In this document: piece by piece, positions 27,918-37,471 of the stretch
Position numbering within the stretch: the stretch's first letter is position 1
Layout: every line of letters starts with the position of its first letter
NCBI RefSeq assembly: GCF_900107595.1
Contig: NZ_FNQF01000003.1
Span: 237,652-301,651 of the forward strand
Source of the DNA: Psychroflexus halocasei
Lineage (GTDB): Bacteria > Bacteroidota > Bacteroidia > Flavobacteriales > Flavobacteriaceae
Length of the DNA stretch: 64,000 nt
Direction: 5' to 3'
Notes under the pieces: model-generated
The model's input: the letters and a program-made list of their open reading frames with translations, nothing else
Databases searched by the model: none
What the model was told of the DNA's origin: nothing
Position numbers and translations under genes: made by a program

Positions 27918-28922
27918 ATGTCACAAAAAATCAGATTAGCCATCAATGGGTTCGGACGAATTGGCCGCAGTTTATTTAGGTTGGCTTTTGATCATCCTAA
28001 CTTTGAGATTGTCGCGATCAATGATTTAGCTGATGCCAAAACGCTGGCGCATCTTCTTAAATATGATAGTATTCACGGTGTTTATGACAAAGAAGTCACT
28101 AGTGATAATGACAACATTATTATTGGCACTAAAAAAATTGCTTTAACTAACACTAAAAATATTTCTGAACTTAATTGGACAAAATATCAAATTGATGTTG
28201 TTGTAGAAGCAACTGGGAAATATAAAACTGAAAAAGAATTACAAGATCATCTTTCTGCTGGAGCAAAAAAAGTTTTACTCACAGTTCCATCATCTGATGA
28301 TTCTGTTAAAATGATTGTCCTTGGTGTGAATGATCATTTAATTGACAAAAATGACAAAATTCTTTCAAATGCTTCATGTACAACTAATAATGCAGCGCCT
28401 ATGTTGAAAGTGATTCATGAAAAACTAGGTGTAAAACATGCTTATATTTCAACAGTACATTCATTTACATCTGATCAAAGTTTACATGACCAACCACATC
28501 GCGATTTAAGACGCGCGCGTGCTGCATCTCAATCCATTATCCCTACAACTACTGGCGCGGCTAAGGCCTTGACCAAAATTTTTCCTGAACTCAGTGATGT
28601 CATTGGTGGCTGCGGTATTCGGGTTCCAGTACCAAATGGATCACTCACAGATATGACGCTTAATATCAAAAAGAAAACGAGCATCGAAGAAATTAATCAG
28701 CTTTTTAAAGATGCTTCAGAGAATGGATTGAAAGGAATTTTAAAATACACAGAAGATCCAATTGTTTCTGTTGATATCATTGGTAATCCATATTCTTGCA
28801 CTTTCGATGCAGGTATGACATCTGTTATTGATGGTGACTTAATTAAACTTATTGGTTGGTATGATAACGAAAGAGGTTACAGCAACAGGCTTATTGATTT
28901 GATGCTAAAAATGAATTCATAA
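27918..28922 (+). CDS. gap: Type I glyceraldehyde-3-phosphate dehydrogenase
   Basis: Oxidises glyceraldehyde 3-phosphate to 1,3-bisphosphoglycerate in glycolysis (or the reverse). The Rossmann start is INGFGRIGRSLFRLAF, NAD site INDLADAKTLAHLLKYDSIHG, and the catalytic cysteine is in SNASCTTNNAAPM, with the partner histidine in ISTVHSFTSDQ. Length 334 is standard. Flavobacteria often carry two such enzymes; cofactor preference cannot be settled here, though an aspartate-type NAD site points to NAD. Its 3' end overlaps lpxK, read from the other strand, by 32 bases. Confidence 0.96.
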   Translation: MSQKIRLAINGFGRIGRSLFRLAFDHPNFEIVAINDLADAKTLAHLLKYDSIHGVYDKEVTSDNDNIIIGTKKIALTNTKNISELNWTKYQIDVVVEATGKYKTEKELQDHLSAGAKKVLLTVPSSDDSVKMIVLGVNDHLIDKNDKILSNASCTTNNAAPMLKVIHEKLGVKHAYISTVHSFTSDQSLHDQPHRDLRRARAASQSIIPTTTGAAKALTKIFPELSDVIGGCGIRVPVPNGSLTDMTLNIKKKTSIEEINQLFKDASENGLKGILKYTEDPIVSVDIIGNPYSCTFDAGMTSVIDGDLIKLIGWYDNERGYSNRLIDLMLKMNS

Positions 28923-29913
28923 ATTCAGTAATCGATTTCATTATTTCTTTTTCTTGCTCGAAAAAATCAGATTTGATGGGTAAATGATAAAGTTCTCCAT
29001 CTTTAAAATAAGATTTTAAACGCATGAAGTCTTTAGTTGTTGTCAATATTTTTTTCTTCTTGTTTTTTATATCTTCAATTTCATTTTCGGTGAAATGATG
29101 ATGATCAGGAAATTTTTGATGTTCAAAATTCGTATTGATTTTATTTAAATAGTCAATTAAAGGTTTTGGTTTCGCAATGCCTGTCACTAAAATAAAATCA
29201 TCAATTTCTAACAAACTGATTTCTTTTTTTAATGAATAAATGTTGTCATCATAATTAATTTTTGAAAAGAAAACTTGTTGATGTTTTTTTGGTTTCAATC
29301 GATTCTGAATTTCATTTCTTTGTTTTTCTGACAACTTAGATGGGCATTTTGTGACAATGATAATATCTGCACGCTTAGCAGCGACAACAGAATCACGTAG
29401 ATTACCCGCAGGCAAAAGAAAATCATCAAAATATAAGTTATCAAAGGTGGTGAGTAAAATATTAAATCCTGCTTTAACTTTTCTATGCTGAAAAGCATCA
29501 TCTAACAAAACCGCATCAAGTCTTGGATATATTTTTTTCAGTTGCTCAATTCCATTCACGCGGCTTTCATCAACCGCAATGATTTGATTTGGGAAATTCG
29601 TTTTAAACTGCAAAGGTTCATCGCCAACATCAGCAGCCAAACTTTCAGACCGAAGCTCAACAAAACCAGAAGTTTTTCTTTTATAACCACGACTCAAAGT
29701 GGCAATTTGATAATTTTCTTTTAGTTGACGCATCAGAAATTCGATCATCGGCGATTTACCTGTTCCGCCTAAACTGAGGTTTCCTACACAAATGACAGGA
29801 AAATCGAATTCACGAGATTTTAAAATGCCTTTATCATATAAAAAATGCCTCATTCGAATAATGAGACTATACAGAGCAGAAAAAGGAAGTAATAAAAGTC
29901 TGATATATTTCAT
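28891..29913 (-). CDS. lpxK: Tetraacyldisaccharide 4'-kinase
   Basis: Adds the 4'-phosphate to the lipid A precursor, a late step of lipid A synthesis at the inner membrane. The 340 residues start with a hydrophobic membrane-associated helix (MKYIRLLLLPFSALYSLIIR) and contain Walker A GNLSLGGTGKSP, DDAFQHRKVKAG (conserved DDGxQH-like motif), and VTGIAKPKPLIDYL followed by FPDHHHF. It converges on the gap gene and overlaps it by 32 bases at the 3' ends. Divergent from the Nif3-like gene. Confidence 0.96.
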   Translation of the reverse strand: MKYIRLLLLPFSALYSLIIRMRHFLYDKGILKSREFDFPVICVGNLSLGGTGKSPMIEFLMRQLKENYQIATLSRGYKRKTSGFVELRSESLAADVGDEPLQFKTNFPNQIIAVDESRVNGIEQLKKIYPRLDAVLLDDAFQHRKVKAGFNILLTTFDNLYFDDFLLPAGNLRDSVVAAKRADIIIVTKCPSKLSEKQRNEIQNRLKPKKHQQVFFSKINYDDNIYSLKKEISLLEIDDFILVTGIAKPKPLIDYLNKINTNFEHQKFPDHHHFTENEIEDIKNKKKKILTTTKDFMRLKSYFKDGELYHLPIKSDFFEQEKEIMKSITEFMNSFLASNQ

Positions 29914-29956
29914 AAATGCTAAAATAAAATTTAATTTTATGATTTTTGAGAAAACA

Positions 29957-31051
29957 ATGAAGATAAAAGAAATTACAAATTATTTAGAGGAAATCGCACC
30001 ACTTAACTACGCTGAAGATTTTGATAATGTTGGCCTTTTAGTTGGCGATGCAAACATTGATGTTTCAGGAGTTTTAGTGACTTTAGACACTTTAGAAAAA
30101 GTTGTTGAAGAAGCCATTGAGAAAAATTGCAATCTCATTATCAGCTTTCATCCTATTATTTTTGGTGGCTTAAAAAAACTGACTGGAAAAACTTATGTTG
30201 AACGTGTTGTTCAGAAAGCGATTAAAAATGATATTGCGATTTATGCAATTCATACAGCTTTAGATAACCACAAAAATGGCGTCAACGATCAAATTTGCAA
30301 CAAGCTAGGCTTGATCAATAGAGAAATTCTTGTTCCACAAGAAGGCACCATAAAAAAGTTGACAACTTATGTTCCTAACGAAAATGTTGAGGAAGTTCGA
30401 GAAGCTCTATTTACCGTTGGCGCAGGTTCGATAGGAAATTATAACCATTGTAGCTTTAATATTAAGGGAAAAGGAAGTTTTTTACCAAACGAAAATGCTG
30501 ATCCACACACAGGACAAAAAGGTCAGTTACATTTGGGTGAAGAAACGCAAATCAATATCACTTTTCTTAAACATTTAGAAAGTCAAGTTTTAAAACAACT
30601 TTTTAAAGCGCATCCTTATGAAGAAGTCGCCTACGAAATCACTTCATTACACAATAAAAATCAAGATATTGGTATTGGCATGATGGGCGAATTTGAAAAA
30701 GAAGTCCCGATTGAAGAAGCTATGAAAAAAATAAAGTCAATCTTTAATACAAAATCGATCAGACATTCAAAATTTCATCAAGAAAAAGTCAAGAGTATTG
30801 CAGTTTTAGGTGGAAGTGGCGCCTTTGCCATCAACAATGCAATCGCTAAAAAAGCTGACATTTACATGACGGCTGATATGAAATATCATGACTTTTATAA
30901 AGCTGAAAACAAAATAACTTTAGTCGATGTCGGACATTATGAAAGCGAACAATACACAAAAGACTTATTATGTGCCCTACTTCAGAAAAAATTTCATAAT
31001 TTTGCAATCGTTTTATCAAATATAAATACCAATCCAATTCAATATTTTTGA
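29957..31051 (+). CDS. Nif3-like dinuclear metal centre hexameric protein
   Basis: A 364-residue NIF3/DUF34 family protein. I choose the ATG at 29957 (MKIKEITNYLEEIAPLNYAEDFDNVGLLVG), typical of the family; the longer frame runs back into lpxK on the other strand. Metal ligands are visible in SFHPIIFGGLKKL, AIYAIHTALDN and near the C-terminus in DVGHYESEQY. The middle insertion (PII-like, about residues 130-240) is the Bacteroidetes form. The family is sometimes called GTP cyclohydrolase I type 2, which is unproven; its role in metal handling or nucleotide metabolism remains open. The next gene starts 2 bases later. Confidence 0.94.
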   Translation: MKIKEITNYLEEIAPLNYAEDFDNVGLLVGDANIDVSGVLVTLDTLEKVVEEAIEKNCNLIISFHPIIFGGLKKLTGKTYVERVVQKAIKNDIAIYAIHTALDNHKNGVNDQICNKLGLINREILVPQEGTIKKLTTYVPNENVEEVREALFTVGAGSIGNYNHCSFNIKGKGSFLPNENADPHTGQKGQLHLGEETQINITFLKHLESQVLKQLFKAHPYEEVAYEITSLHNKNQDIGIGMMGEFEKEVPIEEAMKKIKSIFNTKSIRHSKFHQEKVKSIAVLGGSGAFAINNAIAKKADIYMTADMKYHDFYKAENKITLVDVGHYESEQYTKDLLCALLQKKFHNFAIVLSNINTNPIQYF

Positions 31052-31053
31052 TT

Positions 31054-31839
31054 ATGGCAAAGAAAAAAGAGGTTACAGTAGAAGAGAAACTTAGAGCGCT
31101 GTATGATTTACAGCTGATTGATTCGCGTATTGATGAAATCAGGAATATGCGTGGTGAATTACCTCTTGAGGTCGAGGATTTAGAAGATGAGATTGCTGGC
31201 TATTCAAAAAGAATTGAAAAGTTAGAAGAAGATCTTGTTTCAGTTGATGAAAACATTAGTGCTAAAACTCACTTTATCAAAGAAGCTGAATCGATGATTA
31301 AGAAATACAAAGAGCAGCAAGATAATGTGAGAAACAACAGAGAATTTGATGCTTTATCTAAGGAAGTTGAATTTCAGGAATTAGAAATTGAATTAGCTCA
31401 AAAGCACATCAAAGAATTTAAAGCTCAAAAGGAGCACAAAAAAGTTGTTCTTGATGAAACTAAAGAACGCATTGAAGAAAGAAAAGCGCATTTAGATCAT
31501 AAGAAATCAGAATTAGACAACATTCTTAACGAAACTGAAAAAGAAGAAAAAGCTTTAATTGAAAAAACTGAAAGCTTCAAAAAAAGTATCGAAGAGCGTT
31601 TAGTGAAAGCTTACGACAGAATTCGTAAAAGCGTTAAAAATGGCTTAGCTGTTGTGACAATCGAAAGAGGAGCCTCTGGTGGATCATTCTTTACAATTCC
31701 ACCGCAAGTTCAAGTTGAAATCGCTGCAAGAAGAAAGGTGATTATCGATGAGCACAGTGGTCGTATTTTAGTTGATCAAGTTTTGGCAGAAGAAGAAACT
31801 GATAAGATGAATAAGATGTTTAAAAAATTAAGCGCTTAA
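31054..31839 (+). CDS. DUF164/zinc-ribbon-type coiled-coil protein lacking its zinc cysteines
   Basis: A 261-residue protein with a long antiparallel coiled coil (residues about 8-190, rich in Glu, Lys and Leu) and a small C-terminal domain. The layout is that of the C4-type zinc-ribbon (DUF164) family related to HP0958, a chaperone-like protein. However, the two CxxC pairs of the family are replaced: GASGGSFFTIPPQ stands where GACGGCF-like sequence is normal, and DEHSGRILVD stands where CxxCGRI is normal. No cysteine remains. The ATG at 31054 is preferred; the frame also has a TTG at 31048. It follows the Nif3-like gene directly, a pairing common in Flavobacteriia. Function unknown. Confidence 0.92.
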   Translation: MAKKKEVTVEEKLRALYDLQLIDSRIDEIRNMRGELPLEVEDLEDEIAGYSKRIEKLEEDLVSVDENISAKTHFIKEAESMIKKYKEQQDNVRNNREFDALSKEVEFQELEIELAQKHIKEFKAQKEHKKVVLDETKERIEERKAHLDHKKSELDNILNETEKEEKALIEKTESFKKSIEERLVKAYDRIRKSVKNGLAVVTIERGASGGSFFTIPPQVQVEIAARRKVIIDEHSGRILVDQVLAEEETDKMNKMFKKLSA

Positions 31840-31857
31840 TCATTTTCTTATAAAAAT

Positions 31858-31897
31858 TAAAAAGCCGTTTTTGAAAATTCAAAACGGCTTTTTTTAT
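31858..31897. terminator. Bidirectional Rho-independent terminator
   Basis: Perfect inverted repeat AAAGCCGTTTT...AAAACGGCTTT with A-tract on one side and T-tract on the other, placed between the convergent DUF164 gene and purC. It can serve both strands. Confidence 0.85.
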
Positions 31898-31912
31898 GTC
31901 TAAAATTTGAAT

Positions 31913-32866
31913 TTACTTCACTAAATCAAAATTTTTTAAATTAGTTTTTATTCTTTCTTGAATATTTTCGACAGGTGCTTTTACAAATTTTTTCCCAGTA
32001 ATTTTCTCATAAAGCTCGATATAGCGCTGACTTACACTTTCGATATATTCTTCAGGTAAATCAGGTATTTCTTGACCTTCTAAGCCTTGAAAACCATTTT
32101 CAATCAACCATTCTCTCACAAATTCTTTTGAAAGCTGCTTTTGTTTATGTCCATTTTTCTGATATTCTTCATAAGTTTCTAAATAAAAATATCTTGATGA
32201 ATCTGGCGTATGAATTTCATCAATCACTAATATTTCATCATCTTTATTTTTACCAAACTCATATTTGGTATCGACTAAAATCAAACCTCGACCCTTAGCA
32301 ATTTCAGTTCCACGTTTAAATAGTTTCAGCGAATAATTTTCTAAAATTTCATAGTCTTCAGCAGAAACAATATTTTGTTTAAAAATTTCTTTCTTTGAAA
32401 TATCTGCATCATGATCACCTTGATCAGCTTTGGTTGTCGGTGTAATAATCGGGTGTGGCAACCTGTCATTTTCCTTTAACCCATCAGGTAAAGTCACACC
32501 ACAAAGTTGACGTTTCCCAGCTTTATATTCTCGCCATGCATGACCAGCCAAATAAGCTCTCACAACCATTTCAACTTTAAAAGCTTCGCATTTTTGCCCA
32601 ACTGCAACATTTGGATCTGGCGTTGATGTCAACCAATTCGGAACATCATTAGAAGTTGCATCAAGCATTTCTTTAGCGATTTGATTTAGAATTTGACCTT
32701 TGTAAGGAATACCTTTTGGCAAGACAACATCAAAAGCACTTAAACGGTCTGTTGAAACAATGACGATTCGATCATCTTTTAAGCTATAAACTTCCCTGAC
32801 TTTTCCTTTATAAAAATCAATCTGGTTTTCAAACTGAAGATTTGTTTCTAGTAAAGTGGATTTCAT
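31913..32866 (-). CDS. purC: Phosphoribosylaminoimidazole-succinocarboxamide synthase
   Basis: SAICAR synthase joins CAIR and aspartate with ATP in purine synthesis. I take the ATG at 32866 ([12 protein letters not shown]), giving 317 residues as usual in Bacteroidetes; the frame extends to 32899 but would overlap phoH. Motifs: [51 protein letters not shown] and the catalytic stretch [14 protein letters not shown]. It follows phoH by 4 bases in the same direction and ends at a strong terminator. Confidence 0.97.
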   Translation of the reverse strand: MKSTLLETNLQFENQIDFYKGKVREVYSLKDDRIVIVSTDRLSAFDVVLPKGIPYKGQILNQIAKEMLDATSNDVPNWLTSTPDPNVAVGQKCEAFKVEMVVRAYLAGHAWREYKAGKRQLCGVTLPDGLKENDRLPHPIITPTTKADQGDHDADISKKEIFKQNIVSAEDYEILENYSLKLFKRGTEIAKGRGLILVDTKYEFGKNKDDEILVIDEIHTPDSSRYFYLETYEEYQKNGHKQKQLSKEFVREWLIENGFQGLEGQEIPDLPEEYIESVSQRYIELYEKITGKKFVKAPVENIQERIKTNLKNFDLVK

Positions 32867-32870
32867 ATAT

Positions 32871-33818
32871 CTAATTATCAATTGTTTTGTAGGCAGCAAT
32901 GACTTTTTTGACCAATTTATGTCTGATCACATCTTTATCACTGAGGTATATAATACCTATACCTTTAACTTGTTTTAAAACTAAAATAGCTTCCTTTAGG
33001 CCTGAAGCTACACGTCTCGGCAAATCCACTTGACCCGGATCACCAGTGATCATAAATTTTGCGTTGCGGCCCATTCTTGTCAAAAACATTTTCATTTGAG
33101 CATGGGTTGTATTTTGTGCTTCATCCAAAATCACAAATGCATTATCTAAAGTTCTTCCACGCATAAAAGCCATCGGTGCTATTTGAATAGTTCCTTTTTC
33201 GATATAACTTTCTAGGCGTTCATGAGGAATCATGTCACGTAAAGCATCATATAAAGGTTGCATGTAAGGATCCAATTTTTCCTTTAAGTCTCCAGGCAAA
33301 AAGCCTAGATTTTCACCAGCTTCTACCGCAGGTCTCGTTAGTATAATCCTCTTAACTTGTTTGTTTTTCAGAGCATGAACTGCTAAAGCAATACCTGTAT
33401 AAGTTTTTCCTGTTCCCGCAGGACCAATAGCAAAAACCATATCATTGTCACGCATTAAATCAACTAATTTACGTTGATTAGGCGTTTGCGCTTTTATTTG
33501 ACGTCCACCAACACCATGGACTAAAATATCATCAGCTTTTTTAGAGGATTGATAATCTGCTTTTGATTGGCTCGTTAAGATTTGTTCGATGCTATTTTCG
33601 TTCAGTTCATTATATCTCTTAAAATAATCTGTCAGCATTTGAAATCGTTTCTCGAACTCATTGAGCATTTCTATATCGCCGTAAGCTTTAACAACATTAC
33701 CTCGAGTCACAAGTTTTATTTTAGGAAAATATTTTTTTATAAGATCAAAATTCTGATTATTATGACCAAAAAAATCTTTAGGATTTAGTTCAGAAAGTTC
33801 TAAAATAAGTTCATTCAA
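32871..33818 (-). CDS. PhoH-like ATPase (YbeZ type)
   Basis: A 315-residue ATPase of the PhoH family. Residues about 1-110 form the N-terminal KH-like part and the rest the P-loop domain: Walker [13 protein letters not shown], Walker [25 protein letters not shown] and [12 protein letters not shown]. In E. coli, YbeZ works with the YbeY endoribonuclease in ribosome maturation; the same role is inferred here. The start is TTG at 33818 ([18 protein letters not shown]). purC follows 4 bases later. A TAAATTTG promoter element lies upstream. Confidence 0.95.
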   Translation of the reverse strand: MNELILELSELNPKDFFGHNNQNFDLIKKYFPKIKLVTRGNVVKAYGDIEMLNEFEKRFQMLTDYFKRYNELNENSIEQILTSQSKADYQSSKKADDILVHGVGGRQIKAQTPNQRKLVDLMRDNDMVFAIGPAGTGKTYTGIALAVHALKNKQVKRIILTRPAVEAGENLGFLPGDLKEKLDPYMQPLYDALRDMIPHERLESYIEKGTIQIAPMAFMRGRTLDNAFVILDEAQNTTHAQMKMFLTRMGRNAKFMITGDPGQVDLPRRVASGLKEAILVLKQVKGIGIIYLSDKDVIRHKLVKKVIAAYKTIDN

Positions 33819-33858
33819 AAGCCTTAAAATTTATGTATTATTAATTAAATTCGCAGGA

Positions 33859-33866
33859 CAAATTTA
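33859..33866 (-). promoter_or_regulatory. -7 promoter element for phoH-purC
   Basis: Minus strand TAAATTTG, matching TAnnTTTG, 40 bases before the TTG start of phoH. Confidence 0.45.
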
Positions 33867-33913
33867 GCGAAAAAACATAACAAAAAGCCTTTAAACGATT
33901 AACAAAATATGAA

Positions 33914-34750
33914 ATGTCAATTTTAACCTTAACAACGGATTTCGGACTTAAAGATCACTCTGTCGCTGCGGTTAAAGGTGCGATTTTGAGCGAGTTAGAC
34001 AATGCTCACATTGTAGATATTTCACACCTGATCTCTCCTTTTCATATCACAGAAGCTGCTTTTGTGATCAAGAATGCTTACCATAATTTTCCAAAAGGAA
34101 GTATTCATATTATTGGAGTTGATTCTGAAATTACACCAGAAAACAGACATCTTGCTATTTCTCTTGATGGTCATTATTTTATTGCTGCAAATAATGGTAT
34201 TTTATCTTTATTAGCTCTAGACGTGAAACCTGAAGAAATTGTCGAAATAAATATACATGATAGAGTAGAAACAAATTTTACTGTTTTAGATATCTTTGTT
34301 AAAGTTGCCGCTCATATTGCGCGTGGCGGTAATCTTTCTGTAATTGGCCGAAAGCTTGAGAATATCAAGCAAATAACTAACATTACACCGATTATTAATC
34401 AAGATTCATCTAAGATTATTGCACACGTGATTTACATTGATAACTTTGGAAATGTAGTCACTAACGTAAGAAAGAAAGATTTTCAGAATATTGCTAAAGG
34501 TCGAAAATTTGAGATAAAAGCGAGATCTAATGTTTTTAAGAAAATTCATGATACCTATAGTGGGGTGGTTGATTTCACAGTTGCTAAAGAAGGTAGAAAT
34601 ATCGAAGATGGCAGGCAGTTAGCTCTGTTTAACTCTTCTGATTTTCTTGAACTCGCCATCTATAAAAGTAATCCTCTCACCGTTGGTGGTGCCGCAAGTT
34701 TATTTGGATTAAAATTACGTGACACGATCACAATAAATTTTGAAAAATGA
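33914..34750 (+). CDS. S-adenosyl-L-methionine hydrolase (SAM hydroxide adenosyltransferase, DUF62)
   Basis: A 278-residue member of the family that includes fluorinase and chlorinase; the common bacterial members use hydroxide to split SAM into adenosine and methionine. Typical N-terminus LTTDFGLKDHSVAAVKGAI, then IIGVDSEITPENRHLAI, YFIAANNGILSLL and the C-terminal domain IIAHVIYIDNFGNVVTNV. The 23-residue insertion characteristic of the fluorinase was not seen, so a halogenase is unlikely. The stop codon overlaps the next start (ATGA), and gldF follows; this order is conserved in many Flavobacteriia. Confidence 0.92.
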   Translation: MSILTLTTDFGLKDHSVAAVKGAILSELDNAHIVDISHLISPFHITEAAFVIKNAYHNFPKGSIHIIGVDSEITPENRHLAISLDGHYFIAANNGILSLLALDVKPEEIVEINIHDRVETNFTVLDIFVKVAAHIARGGNLSVIGRKLENIKQITNITPIINQDSSKIIAHVIYIDNFGNVVTNVRKKDFQNIAKGRKFEIKARSNVFKKIHDTYSGVVDFTVAKEGRNIEDGRQLALFNSSDFLELAIYKSNPLTVGGAASLFGLKLRDTITINFEK

Positions 34751-35043
34751 TTGTTAGAGTTGTAAAAATGACGTTTCAACCTGAAGCGATTGAAGATTTT
34801 AAATCAATATTTGAAGCTTCAAAAGATAAGATTAAAGCCCAAAATGGTTGCTTATATTTAAGTATGTTGCAAGATGTCCATCAACCAAATATATTTTTCA
34901 CTTATAGCTATTGGGAAGCTGAAGAAAACCTTCATGCTTATAGAAAGTCAGAGTTATTTGGCTCAGTCTGGCCACGTACCAAAGCTCTTTTTTCAGAACA
35001 ACCAGAGGCATGGAGTCTTCATCAACACATAGAATTAAAATAA
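34747..35043 (+). CDS. Antibiotic biosynthesis monooxygenase (ABM/YgiN-like) domain protein
   Basis: A 98-residue dimeric alpha/beta ferredoxin-like protein of the ABM superfamily. It starts MIVRVVKMTFQPEAIEDF, with the mid segment GCLYLSMLQDVHQPNIFFTYSYWEAEENLHAYRKSELF. Relatives include quinol monooxygenase YgiN and heme-degrading proteins; the true substrate is unknown. Start overlaps the SAM hydrolase stop by 4 bases, and the gldF ATG follows one base after its stop, so translation is coupled. Confidence 0.9.
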   Translation: MIVRVVKMTFQPEAIEDFKSIFEASKDKIKAQNGCLYLSMLQDVHQPNIFFTYSYWEAEENLHAYRKSELFGSVWPRTKALFSEQPEAWSLHQHIELK

Positions 35044-35044
35044 T

Positions 35045-35776
35045 ATGTTGGCAATATTCAGGAAAGAATTTAATTCGTTTTTCAGTTCAACCATTGGTTA
35101 TCTGATTATTTGCATCTTCTTAATTGCAACAGGTCTCTTTGTTTGGGTATTTGATTCAAATTTTAATCTATTCAATTTTGGCTATGCTAATCTCACACCT
35201 TTTTTTGAGTTGATGCCGTGGATTTTTATCTTTTTAGTTCCTGCCATTTGTATGAAAAGTTTTTCTGATGAAATTAAACAAGGTACAATTGAATTGCTGT
35301 TCACAAAACCCATTAGCACAAGAGCTTTGGTTTATGGAAAATTTTTAGGTGCATTCTCACTTTCTGCAATTGCGTTAGCTCCTACACTTCTGTATATTTT
35401 CACAGTTGATTCACTAAAACAAGCAACATCAGTAGTTGATTACAGCGCAATTGCGACTTCATATATCGGTTTATTATTGATTATAAGTGTATTTGCGAGT
35501 ATAAGTTTATTCAGTTCTGTGATGAGTAAAAACCAAATTACAGCTTTTATCATTGGTGTTTTTATTTGTCTGATTTTATTTTTTGCTCTATCAGGATTAA
35601 GCACTTACCAAATATTTGGTTCTGAAATTTATGCCATAGAATATTTGAGTTTAAGCTATCACTATAAAGCGATGAGCCGCGGTATTATTGATACGCGAAA
35701 CATTATTTATTTAGCGTCAATCAGTTTTTTATTCCTTGAATTAACTAAAGTTCAACTTGAAAAATTAAAGCAATAA
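35045..35776 (+). CDS. gldF: Gliding-motility-associated ABC transporter permease GldF
   Basis: A 243-residue inner-membrane permease with about six helices, starting MLAIFRKEFNSFFSSTIGYLIICIF and showing the conserved PWIFIFLVPAICMKSFSDEIKQGTIELLFTKPIS segment. In Flavobacterium johnsoniae GldA, GldF and GldG form an ABC transporter needed for gliding (by most work) though not for type IX secretion. GldA is not in this window. Its TAA stop overlaps the gldG ATG (TAATG), showing translational coupling. Confidence 0.94.
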   Translation: MLAIFRKEFNSFFSSTIGYLIICIFLIATGLFVWVFDSNFNLFNFGYANLTPFFELMPWIFIFLVPAICMKSFSDEIKQGTIELLFTKPISTRALVYGKFLGAFSLSAIALAPTLLYIFTVDSLKQATSVVDYSAIATSYIGLLLIISVFASISLFSSVMSKNQITAFIIGVFICLILFFALSGLSTYQIFGSEIYAIEYLSLSYHYKAMSRGIIDTRNIIYLASISFLFLELTKVQLEKLKQ

Positions 35777-37440
35777 TGAAGAAACATGTCAGCAAAATAC
35801 TCGGCTTAATTGTGATTTTAGTTATTGCTAATATAATTTCATCTCATGCTTTTTTACGTCAAGATTTCACGCATGATCAGCGTTACAGCTTATCAGGTTA
35901 TTCTCAAGATTTAGTAAATAGCATTGATAAATCTGTTGTTATTGAAGTATTTTTAAATGGCGAAATGCCAAGTGAATACAAGAGGTTACAGAGAGAAATC
36001 AGGTATTTATTAGAAGAATATTCAGCTTACAACTCGTTGATTAAATTTGATTTTATCAATCCTGTGGATGACAATCAAAATGCGATGGATGTTGCCAATC
36101 AATTCTATGAAAACGGAATGTCTCCAAAGGTTCTTAACCAGATGAAAAACGGAGAGATGAGCGAAAAAATCATTTTCCCATGGGCCTTGGCTAACTATGA
36201 TGGCCAGAAATTTCCGATTTCTCTTCTCAGTAAAAACACAAAAACAGAAACTGAAAATGTCATCAATACATCAATTCAAGAAATTGAGTATCAAATTTCT
36301 AATGCTTTAAAGATTTTAACCAGAAAAAAATCTAAAAAAATAGCAATCATTAAAGGTCAAGGGGAGCTAGATGATATGTATATCGCGGATGCTTTTCGTT
36401 CGCTAAAAAATTATTATTACATAGCTCCTTTTACTTTAGATTCGGTTCAAAGTAATCCTCAGAAAACTTTTGAAGAACTTTCTGATTTTGATTTAATCGT
36501 TGAGGCAAAACCTCAAAAAGCTTTTTCAGAAGAAAAAAAATACCTTATTGATCAATACATTATGCAAGGCGGTTCAGCAATTTGGTTGACTGAGCATGTT
36601 ACTGCTGAGCAAGACAGCTTGATGAAAAATCAGAGTTTATTTGCCTTACCTAAAGATTTAAACTTACACGATTTATTTTTTGAATATGGTATTCGAATCA
36701 ATCCGCAATTGGTGAAAGATTTGTATTGCGCGCCCATAAGTTTAGCAACAGGAAGTGGAAGAGATACTGAGATCAACCAATTCCCATGGTTATATGCACC
36801 ATTATCCCAACGTAATCAACCGCATATTATTACAAAAAACTTGTTACCTATTAAGTTTGATTATGCCAATCCAATTGACACACTTAAAAATGATTTAAAG
36901 AAAGAAATCCTATTACAAAGTTCTCCTTTATCGCAAATTGTTGGCGTACCTAAAGAAATCAATTTAAATCTTATTCAACAAAAGCCGAATCCTGAAGATT
37001 TTAGAAATGATAGACAAAATCTCGCTGTTTTGGTCGAAGGCGAATTTAAGTCTGCTTATAAAAACAGATTAAAGCCCTTTGATTTAAACAATCAAAAAGA
37101 TGATGGTGTTTTCACTTCTCAAGCTTTTATCTCAGATGGTGATGTGATTAAAAATGAAGTCAGCAAAGGTGAAATTCTAGAGTTAGGTTTCGATAGACTT
37201 TCAGGAAATGCTTATGGCAACAAACAGTTTTTGATCAACCTCACAAATTATATGCTTGGCGATAAAGACCTTGTTTCACTTAGAAATAAATCTATCAAAA
37301 CTGCAAACTTTGATCAAGCGAAAGTCAAAAATTCAAAAATAAAGTGGCAAATAATTAATATTGCCCTTGCTCCTTTTCTTATGATTGTTTTTGGCGCTCT
37401 AATGTTTTTCTTTAAAAGAAAAAAATACGTTAAATCTTAA
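35776..37440 (+). CDS. gldG: Gliding-motility-associated ABC transporter substrate-binding protein GldG
   Basis: A 554-residue protein anchored at both ends: an N-terminal helix (MKKHVSKILGLIVILVIANIISSHA) and a C-terminal helix (IINIALAPFLMIVFGALMFFF) followed by a basic tail RKKYVKS. The periplasmic part has the GldG/IFT-like pattern: DQRYSLSGYSQDLV, NSIDKSVVIEVFLNGEMPSEYKRL, KIAIIKGQGELDD, DFDLIVEAKP, IMQGGSAIWLTE. Function in gliding follows family knowledge. The operon ends at a strong hairpin about 30 bases downstream. Confidence 0.95.
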   Translation: MKKHVSKILGLIVILVIANIISSHAFLRQDFTHDQRYSLSGYSQDLVNSIDKSVVIEVFLNGEMPSEYKRLQREIRYLLEEYSAYNSLIKFDFINPVDDNQNAMDVANQFYENGMSPKVLNQMKNGEMSEKIIFPWALANYDGQKFPISLLSKNTKTETENVINTSIQEIEYQISNALKILTRKKSKKIAIIKGQGELDDMYIADAFRSLKNYYYIAPFTLDSVQSNPQKTFEELSDFDLIVEAKPQKAFSEEKKYLIDQYIMQGGSAIWLTEHVTAEQDSLMKNQSLFALPKDLNLHDLFFEYGIRINPQLVKDLYCAPISLATGSGRDTEINQFPWLYAPLSQRNQPHIITKNLLPIKFDYANPIDTLKNDLKKEILLQSSPLSQIVGVPKEINLNLIQQKPNPEDFRNDRQNLAVLVEGEFKSAYKNRLKPFDLNNQKDDGVFTSQAFISDGDVIKNEVSKGEILELGFDRLSGNAYGNKQFLINLTNYMLGDKDLVSLRNKSIKTANFDQAKVKNSKIKWQIINIALAPFLMIVFGALMFFFKRKKYVKS

Positions 37441-37471
37441 AATGAATCAGTAAATATTAGAGAATAAAATC

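Noticed and set aside
31043..31050. TATTTTTG promoter-like element just before the DUF164 gene
   Set aside because: It lies in the end of the Nif3-like gene and only 3 bases before the ATG; likely coincidence in AT-rich coding sequence, since the two genes look co-transcribed.
33914..34750. Fluorinase or chlorinase
   Set aside because: The fluorinase-specific insertion was not seen and the gene neighbourhood is that of ordinary SAM hydrolases.
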